Made by a program: the position numbers and the translations under genes. This document shows positions 57,401 to 64,000 of a stretch of DNA of 64,000 nucleotides, piece after piece. Source of the DNA: Cristatella mucedo (taxonomy: Eukaryota; Bryozoa; Phylactolaemata; Cristatellidae); the NCBI GenBank assembly GCA_009760855.2, contig WPIO01000030.1, positions 1,107,001 through 1,171,000 of the forward strand, in the 5' to 3' direction. The first letter of the stretch is position 1; every line of letters starts with the position of its first letter. The notes beneath the pieces are model-generated. The model was not told the DNA's origin. It saw nothing but the letters and a program-made list of their open reading frames with translations, and did no database searches.

Positions 57401-60400
57401 AGTGGGACTATGTGATTTGTCATTTGTGTGCTTATGCATGCTGACACTGTGCATACCACCACAAACCATATTTGCATACTAACCCTATGCATGTCACTGC
57501 TAACCATGTTATTCTTGTTGTCATCGAGCATGTTACTGCTAACCATTTGATCATGCTTCCTTTGCAGCAAACGTAAAGAGCCTGTAAATAGATTGAGTTC
57601 TCTGAGGACTCTATACAAATGTATTATTATATTATTATTACTATGCAAGTCCATTTTCTCGAGACGAAACGATTGTACAATCTCAGCAACCCTTAGTGCT
57701 AACAAATATATGATTTTTAAACCTAAGGGGTATGCATAATTTAGCACAATACTTATTCAAAGCCTGCCTAAAATTCTTGCCTGCATTCTTTTAGTGCTCA
57801 ATGCAACTAAATGATCAGGAGACTGAGTTCCTGCTCAGTGCCAGCTTACCTGGCGACACAGATTTACAACTCCTTAGGCTGCATTGGGGGCTACAGAGAG
57901 GCACTTCAGAATGTACTTGGAAACTTGCCATAACTCGAATAGCTACTAAGGTTCGAAGACTGGAAATATAGTATGCTTAATGGCTGTATGACCAAACAGC
58001 ACACAATCAGACTGAGTTGACGATGAAGAAGTCGATAGTTCAATCATGCAACTTCCAAGATGAACTATAGCAATTCTCTTCTTGTTAGCTTGCCGATTAC
58101 ACCAATGGAGATGTTGAAGATCATTTAAATCACATGATACAGAATGGAATTGCATCAACAGAAGCAGCATATTTCAATTCCTGAAGCGCTGCCATGGAAC
58201 TTCCTCAATTATCAGTCAAGCAGCAACTATGTGAGCTGATACCGTGCATGCTGCCACTAACCAAACTTGCATGCTGACCCTGTGCATGTCACCCCTAACC
58301 ATCTTATTCCTCTTGTTTATTGAGCATTCTACCACTAACTATTCGATTGTGTTTTTTTATAGCAAATGTAAAGTGCCTAGAATGAGATTCTCTGAGGGTG
58401 CTATATCATATGCATTATTTTCATTATTATTACTAAAAAAGACCCAAATTAAAAAATTGCACCAGTTTTCCAAAGATGGGTCATACATATCTGGCTCCTA
58501 CCAGTCCCGTCAGCATCGATAAATATTAAGTAGCAGATAGCCACCTCAGGCCTCCAGCTCCAAAAAATGACTGGTCCGACCACCTGTCTCAGATCTTACG
58601 TTTTTTTTGGGGGGGGGAGGAAGTGGGGATTCTCCAACTAGCTCTCCACGGTATTCTAAAAAATATTTGTCAGAGCACATTCGACAAGGGAACTCAATTC
58701 CAGCTTTCAGGAACCATTTAATAAAGTGTGCCATCTATCAAAGTTGCTTCCGGGATCTAGGCTTAGTCCCTGCACACTCTGATAACTGAAAAACTGCCAC
58801 AAATACATAAAAAATAGATAGCTAAAAAAGGAAGCGCATGCCGACTATGAAACGCAAAAGCTGCCTCTAATCTATTTTTTTTAAGATAAGCTTGAAATGC
58901 CACTTCCTTCATCCTTGCCCAACCGCTGCACTATAGCTTCTTGATGGCCTCTCGAGTATGTTTAGGTAATGCAAAACATCACCTTTTTAATCAGTGCTGA
59001 AGCAGCCATTCTATGTCCACTTTTACTGCCGATACGTTCAAATAGGCCGGAGGTTTCACAATGCCGGAAACTAAGCCACTTCAGGATCTGGAATGCATTG
59101 CTCAACAGCAACCATAGAAGACCAAGGTGTGATGGTCAAGAAAGCTGTATGATCCTTTACCATTAACATTTTGAGTATTTACTCATAGCGCCCTGCAGAC
59201 GTTTGGCCACATAGTCGCATTTTAATGAAAAATATATGTTTTGTAAAGTTTTCTAGCAACCGAAAACAATATAATAGTGAAGGTTAAGGCTGGTGATTGC
59301 AAAAAAGGACCGAAACACACGGAGCTACCAGAATGTAGAGTAAAATCAGCATGTCCGAATGAGATGCCTTTAAATCATAGATACCGAAAATCCTAATTTG
59401 ACTAAACAAATTGCCTCGATGAGTGCTTACCCCTCCAAAAGTCCGGTACTTTTCAAGCTCTTCGGGAACAATGAACCGAGCTTGCTCAGGATCCTTCAGT
59501 GCAGCATCAAGGAGCTTCAATAACAAAATCCGAGCTACAGCACATCATGTGTATGTGGCACAAACATACACTAATCAATTTTATCATGATAACACCCAAG
59601 TAATAAAGGCAGTTACATGGTAGCGATCGCGATGAAAATGGGGAAAACATGTAAAGAAAACCTGTAAAACATGTAAAGAAAACATGTAAAGAAAACGTAC
59701 GGGCCAGCTCCAGATTTAAATATGCCTGCAAGTTGACACGGCTCTAGAATTAAACTGGTCCTTTAGAAGCCAATATTGCAGATATCATGAAATCGAACCC
59801 ATCAGAGCTACGAATGCTGCAAACGATAGAGCTAACAACTGCTTAGTGAACCACGAGTTTCTTTTGGCACTAACACAGTAGAAATTACACGTGGGTGGAA
59901 ATGTATTTGCTCACGACCTTCTTCTTTGTCTTTGTACCTTGAAGCCCCTGTCATTGCATGTCTTGCTCTAGGTTCCCAAGCGATCCAGTACGACCGTGCA
60001 TGCTTGCAGCTACTTCGTGTTCATTCAGGTAGTAATACCGTAGGTCTACTTGTCCAGTTTCTGACTGGCTTCGTGAGTAAGGCCCCTTGAATAAACCAGG
60101 GCACCGGAGAGGGGCCAACACCAAACTATCATCTGTACAGTTATTACTTGCCACAACACCCTTTCTCCCATTTGAACGGCTGCTAATTTTATTAACCAGT
60201 CTCCACGTTCTGCATTAGAACTGCTGCTAATTCCTCTAACCCCTAGCAGTGATAAAGCCGGCGCTAACCTAAGCAAACGCTTATAACCAGTGCCCACTCT
60301 TTGTGCAATAAGCAGCTGGTTGTCAGCAGCCTGATAATCGATGATACTCTTTTTTGCTGTTACTGAGACCTGGCCGAGTCAACACATTGCTCGACTACCA

Positions 60401-62140
60401 CCGATGCTGCCCCAGAAGAGTCCCCTCATTTCATACTCCAAGATTGCTGAAAGCTGGTGGCAGAGTAACCTTTGTCGCCCACAGCTCTTTCAACTTCAAG
60501 CCTTATTCAAAGCCCTCTTCTTCTGTCTCGATTTCAAGGTCCTCACTCTGGATTACAGATCACTTCCAGCGCTTGCTGTCCGACCTCCTTGCTCTTCGAG
60601 TATGTTCTTGCACCATCCAATCACATTACCATCCTTTGCATTAAATTGAAATCTTTTGGTGATCAAGATTTCAACTAGTATGCAACGAAAGTCTGGAACT
60701 CACTTCCGGCTTCTGTCACCAGAAGCAACAATTTCGCATAATTTAACACTCAGCTAAAGACGCAACTGTTCGGCTCAACTTTTGCAGCCCAGTGAACTTG
60801 TCTCTTTTTTCTGCATGCTTGGCATGCTTCAGGTCCTGTGTGGACAATAAATTAGCTGCTCCATTCCTCCGCTTAAAGACCGTTGGCGACAGAAGCATTA
60901 GGTCTGCAGGTCCTAGACTGTGGAACTCGCTTCCACAATTCTTACTCAATCACAACAACTCTCCTGCTGCCGACTATGGCTCATAATTTTCAGCGGTCCT
61001 GAGCTACTACTTCCATTCTACTCACTACCTCAACTGCTCTCCTGACTCTGCTGTGCTTTCCACTTTCTCTTTGTCGCGTGAGATGAAGTCTGTTGGCAAT
61101 CGAATGCGTACCGAAAGCCATTTAGGCTGTGGGTGCGCTATACAAAACTCTCCGTCGTAACACCCACATAGTCTTTTTGTTTTGTGGAGTTTCAGATGGA
61201 GATACACACACATACCTGTGCATAACATAGCGAACAAAACAAACAAGAAGTCTTACTAGCCGGTGGCTCAGAGTTTCTTCTCGTGTGCTTTAACTTGCTT
61301 GTTTAATAATTTTCCATTAGTGCATACATATAAAAATGAACTATTGTTAATATCATTTTTACTTCACACGATTACGTTTGCAGAGCTTAATTTGGTCATG
61401 ATGGTTGAAAGCAAAAGCAAACGTAGGCTAAAAATTCGTATGCTTCGAAACAGCTGACTGTCTTCTTTGAATTGAAGAGGCTAAACCATTTTCCACAACA
61501 TGTGCAGACAGAGCAGCTCTTCATCTCACTTCAACAATTAAAAGTGGTAGCAACTCCGCATACAGAACCATCTTCTCTTGTCAGTTGTAGTCCAACCATT
61601 TTCCAAAAGCATTCAATCTTTCGAGAGATTCTCACTTGCCTAGCTGCTTATAAAATGTGTTGGCGTCAGTCCATCCTAGTGCAAGACAATTGTAGTCACG
61701 AATGAGGAATAAAAACAACTGTGCAGAAAAGTCTAGCCATCCTAGTCTTGCGATAGGTGAACCGACTGCGCTGTAGCTAAAACAACTTCCATGACATTTA
61801 AGGCTCAATGCGCTAAGGTCGCTTCTAGCTGCACAGACTAAAATGGACGAACCAACACGATCACTATACAAATGAATTTCATTACAAGGAGGAAAACATA
61901 TAATGGCTATGCTTAGAATTAATAAACAGCTATTTAAATAAACGGCCATGCTTAGAATTACAGCATATATTGTAGTAGCAGAGCAAGTCCTAGCAAAACT
62001 GCAATTCTCAAATGGCAATTGGTGTTACTTACGAAGTTGATGAAGTAAATTCCGGGCTCAATGGTGAGCACCATACGCGGTTCCAGTACACGGGCCGTTC
62101 GCAGCTTTTCGATGCCTGGTTCAGGAATCTTGTCAACGCC
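51355..62140 (-). CDS. PEPD: PEPD Xaa-Pro dipeptidase (prolidase), 3' part
   Basis: Cytosolic metallopeptidase of the M24 (pita-bread) family that cleaves dipeptides with C-terminal proline or hydroxyproline and serves proline recycling from collagen and diet. Three exons (62033-62140, 59431-59514, 51355-51468) join in phase 0 to give the last 101 residues plus stop. Two of the conserved metal-binding glutamates are present: in LTIEPGIYF (human Glu412) and in [11 protein letters not shown] (human Glu452). The remaining ligands, including HGLGH, lie in upstream exons that were not found between 62141 and 64000, so they probably lie beyond the window. The 8-kb intron before the last exon holds L2 copies, S2 SINEs and a Tc1 relic. 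Confidence 0.95.
51593..51727 (-). mobile_element. S2 tRNA-derived SINE
   Basis: Reverse copy with tatggtgccccaagggagct tail, gggctcgagcccacgacctc and aacttaaccgctagaccaa. Within the PEPD intron. Confidence 0.8.
51980..52105 (-). mobile_element. S2 SINE, diverged
   Basis: aattcattgtatagctttcc tail, gggcttgaggccacgacctc, and head complement cctgggccaaaccagg. Confidence 0.7.
52110..52500 (-). mobile_element. L2-B-like LINE fragment, diverged
   Basis: Minus-strand [20 protein letters not shown] corresponds to [20 protein letters not shown] of L2-B; the remainder follows the L2-B order with many changes. Confidence 0.7.
53040..53750 (-). pseudogene. Tc1-like DNA transposase relic
   Basis: The minus strand begins [20 protein letters not shown] with a helix-turn-helix ([20 protein letters not shown]), then a GRPRKT-like RDRPRKT. 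Further on, [12 protein letters not shown] matches the Tc1 block around the second catalytic Asp (WSKVIWSDESKF), followed by a decayed LKFG..S.M.WG region. Stops and frameshifts interrupt it, and the stretch is shorter than a full transposase of about 340 codons. No terminal inverted repeats were identified. Inactive. Confidence 0.8.
54060..54780 (+). mobile_element. L2-A LINE 3' fragment, open frame
   Basis: Plus-strand frame open to the ORF end ([70 protein letters not shown]), then 3' non-coding region, hairpin and (ATT)n. A very good match to the 50-kb copy, so both are probably recent. 5' truncated. Confidence 0.95.
54835..55100 (-). mobile_element. L2-B-like fragment, diverged
   Basis: Plus-strand text agagagttttatatagagca, gagaaactttcggtggga, gcatgcaacaaataaaaagt and tctaggacctgctgagct follow the reverse L2-B order. 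Confidence 0.6.
55101..55930. other. PEPD intron DNA, nothing recognised
   Basis: A 92-codon plus-strand ORF (55277-55555) and others show no recognisable motif. Confidence 0.5.
55940..57640 (+). mobile_element. L2-A LINE with internal deletion
   Basis: The longest L2-A copy here. It includes the region between endonuclease and RT ([40 protein letters not shown]), the RT start ([20 protein letters not shown]) and the [14 protein letters not shown]-type palm A region. It then jumps at about 57060 past the YADD domain to the C-terminal part ([14 protein letters not shown]), 3' non-coding region, hairpin and (ATT)n. Frames are broken. Confidence 0.9.
58235..58436 (+). mobile_element. L2-A 3' end
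   Basis: accgtgcatgctgccactaa, gaccctgtgcatgtcacccc, gcaaatgtaaagtgcctaga and (att)n: only the 3' non-coding part. Confidence 0.8.
58437..59430. other. PEPD intron DNA, nothing recognised
   Basis: Contains a T/G homopolymer run near 58600 (tttttttt then ggggggg). No gene or known repeat. Confidence 0.5.
59431..59514 (-). CDS. PEPD: PEPD exon
   Basis: Acceptor ttattgaag, donor GGAGGG|gtaagc. It encodes [16 protein letters not shown] and [11 protein letters not shown], aligning with LLDEALADPARASFLN and EVLQRFRGFGG. Confidence 0.95.
59645..59700. repeat. Short (acatgtaaagaaa)n tandem repeat
   Basis: Four imperfect copies of a 13-16 bp unit just outside a PEPD exon. Confidence 0.75.
60395..60790 (+). 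mobile_element. Diverged L2-like LINE fragment
   Basis: [16 protein letters not shown] recalls the [18 protein letters not shown] block, and gtctggaactcacttccggc recalls the WNSLP block. No open frame overall. Confidence 0.5.
60795..61200 (+). mobile_element. L2-B LINE 3' fragment
   Basis: Plus-strand [34 protein letters not shown], then ctctttgtcgcgtgagatga and the 3' end tttgtggagtttcag. It has one internal stop. Confidence 0.88.
62033..62140 (-). CDS. PEPD: PEPD exon, EPGIYF metal-ligand block
   Basis: Acceptor gatgatag, donor AACTTC|gtaagt. It encodes [17 protein letters not shown] and [11 protein letters not shown], matching GVDRIDEPGLRSLRTAR and MVLTVEPGIYF of human prolidase. Confidence 0.96.
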
Positions 62141-63500
62141 CTATCATCATCAACAAAACAAGTGCAAAGACATATACCACAACCAAGGCACGGTTATGCA
62201 AAACTCGTCACAACATCAAACAAAAAAGCCTATTCTACAAATCGATACCTGTACAAACAGAGGCTTCGCCAAATACTAGCCTACGTTTATTCTACTCTAC
62301 TTTTTATAGCATTCACCTTTGATTTCTGGATGCCACCAGTCAATGCACTCTCACGGCACTGATCTGCGACCACACCGCTAGCTACCTGCAGCTTCTGCAT
62401 TCAGTAGGTAAACATCTTTTGCTACAGCATGCCGGTTAGCTATTTCCCTCACACGCCTCAATTGACAAGTAAAAGACGGAGTCGATTCTGTCATTCGTGG
62501 GGCAGATGGTGGTCTAAAAAGTCCATAGCTATGACCGAAGGCTGAGTACTGACCGAGGATCTTGAAGGTTTTTCTTCACCCGGTGAACGGCTATCACATT
62601 TGAATAGCTAAAAACTAGAAAACCTATACCACCGGCAAGATTGCAATATTGTATTAGCCAAAAAACACGTATGTCAGCTTTACTTTGATGTATGATTACA
62701 CGATCACAGCAAGCATAACATACCAGTGACAAGCTAACCACATAGAAACGTGGGTGAGCAGCAAAGTTCAGACGGCATAAATCAATGCCTAGCTAAATAA
62801 ATATAAAATAATTGAATTAAATGCAAGTCAATTTATTTAAAACAAATTGAAAAACAATATTAAGTGGCAGCAAGTTCACAACTACTGATCTTCAGGAAGT
62901 GCAGGAACAAATCTACTGTTGTAATCTATTTCTTTGGCCATTAGGAAGTTGTACTAACACAACAAGGCTATCAGAAATAAAGTGGTAGGTGTATCTTGGA
63001 TATCTAAGCAATGCAATGCACAGTAAGATCTTCTCAGTACCACCCTGGAGGAAATACAAGAAGTGACAATGCCTGAAAAGTAGCTTAAAACGACACTATC
63101 CTTTAACATAAACTATGGCTCTGCCATCAATAAGATATTTGTAAAACGATCGCCATGCGGCAAGCAGACAGGCAGCCTACACGAGAACACATGATGAAAG
63201 GCACTAAACAAGAGTATTGCCGAACTGCCTGAAACTATTGACTAGAGACCTTTTTAAAAAGCCGTGCATTGTTCTTCGGGCATAGCTTCATTTAAGTGCC
63301 GTCAAACGCCGACTTTCGGGTTATTGGTAAGGCCACCAAAGAAAAGCTTCTGTAATTGCTGATGAGCAAACACCAAAACACAAAGATGAGCACTACAGCA
63401 AGTGTAATACAAATTACCAATTTAACGGTTATAAACTGGATGTAGTTTCAGGTGCTTAGGCAGGAGGATCATGGACCAGGTAAGAGGACCATAGATACAG

Positions 63501-63646
63501 GATGCAAAATAGCCTGTCTAATTACATGCTGACCGAGTGACCGAGCCTAAAACCTTATCTAAATAAGATGAGAGATGCAGAATAGCCTGTCTAATTATAC
63601 GCTGACCGAACCTGAAACCTCATCTAATTAAAATGAGAGATACATA
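63501..63646. repeat. 73-bp imperfect tandem duplication
   Basis: Units begin gatgcaaaatagcctgtcta (63501) and gatgcagaatagcctgtcta (63574), diverging slightly. Confidence 0.85.
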
Positions 63647-63677
63647 GACAGACGAAGAGATAGATAGAGCACATGAG

Positions 63678-63689
63678 AGAGAGAGAGCA

Positions 63690-63754
<65 letters not shown>
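63678..63754. repeat. (GA)n microsatellite
   Basis: Almost pure GA tract; a second GA tract occurs at 63852-63880. Confidence 0.95.
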
Positions 63755-63755
<1 letters not shown>

Positions 63756-63764
63756 CTGTTGCGT

Positions 63765-63850
63765 ATCACTTTGCAGCAAATGTAAAGCGCCTAGAAAGAG
63801 ATTAAGTTCTCTGAGGGCGCTTTATCAAGTGCAATATTATTATTATTATT
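63765..63850 (+). mobile_element. L2-A 3' tail between GA tracts
   Basis: gcagcaaatgtaaagcgcct, agaaagagattaagttct, gagggcgctttatcaagt and (att)n, flanked on both sides by GA repeats, as if inserted into one GA array. Confidence 0.85.
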
Positions 63851-63881
<31 letters not shown>

Positions 63882-64000
63882 TACACGTGAGTGCTATTGG
63901 TTTCCTTGCTTGACTGATATATGAAATCTTACTATTAGAAAATCACGAAAAAGCATTGTAATACACCTAAGAACAGCTGCAGCAAGTCGTAAAAAAAGCG

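Larger units (their letters stand above)
62141..64000 (-). other. PEPD intron, upstream exons not found
   Basis: No sequence matching the prolidase HGLGH or DVHDVGG block was seen on the minus strand, so the next 5' exon is probably beyond the window. Contains the 73-bp duplication, GA tracts and an L2-A tail. Confidence 0.5.

Overview
This is a nuclear contig from a multicellular eukaryote, almost certainly an invertebrate animal. It holds many-exon housekeeping genes with GT-AG introns, abundant L2/CR1-like LINE fragments, tRNA-derived SINEs and long dinucleotide microsatellites. The species cannot be read from the sequence; an early-branching marine invertebrate is plausible but only a guess. 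Three conserved genes were assembled by hand from exons whose splice phases all agree.

Layout. (1) 2737-14804 (+): the ten 3' exons of DGAT1, the MBOAT-family enzyme of triacylglycerol synthesis at the ER. The 5' exons were not found and probably lie upstream of base 1. (2) 43520-15069 (-): a complete 19-exon COG4 gene of 758 codons, encoding a subunit of the Golgi COG tethering complex. Its 3' end runs tail-to-tail into DGAT1, and the two predicted mRNAs overlap across COG4's last coding exon. (3) 43521-51071: an intergenic stretch of about 7.5 kb with repeats, a COG4-side promoter carrying ETS-like motifs, and no recognised gene. (4) 62140-51355 (-): the three 3' exons of PEPD (Xaa-Pro dipeptidase); its 5' exons were not found before the window end. 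The three genes have no shared pathway; they are simply neighbours.

Introns and intergenic DNA are dominated by two LINE families. L2-A has a 3' hairpin followed by (TTA)n. L2-B has a different C-terminus and 3' end. There are also two tRNA-derived SINE families, called S1 and S2 here, and one relic of a Tc1-like transposase. Nested insertions are visible: L2-B inside L2-A at 22-23 kb, and S1 inside L2-A at 3.6 kb. The S2 tail closely resembles the L2-A tail, as expected of a SINE and LINE partnership. Other structures are a minisatellite of about 30 copies of a 23-bp unit that is open in all six frames, a perfect 23-bp hairpin in a DGAT1 intron, and an identical 135-bp tandem duplication. 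I saw no convincing new multi-gene system; the most interesting items are the overlapping gene tails, the paired SINE and LINE families and the hairpin.
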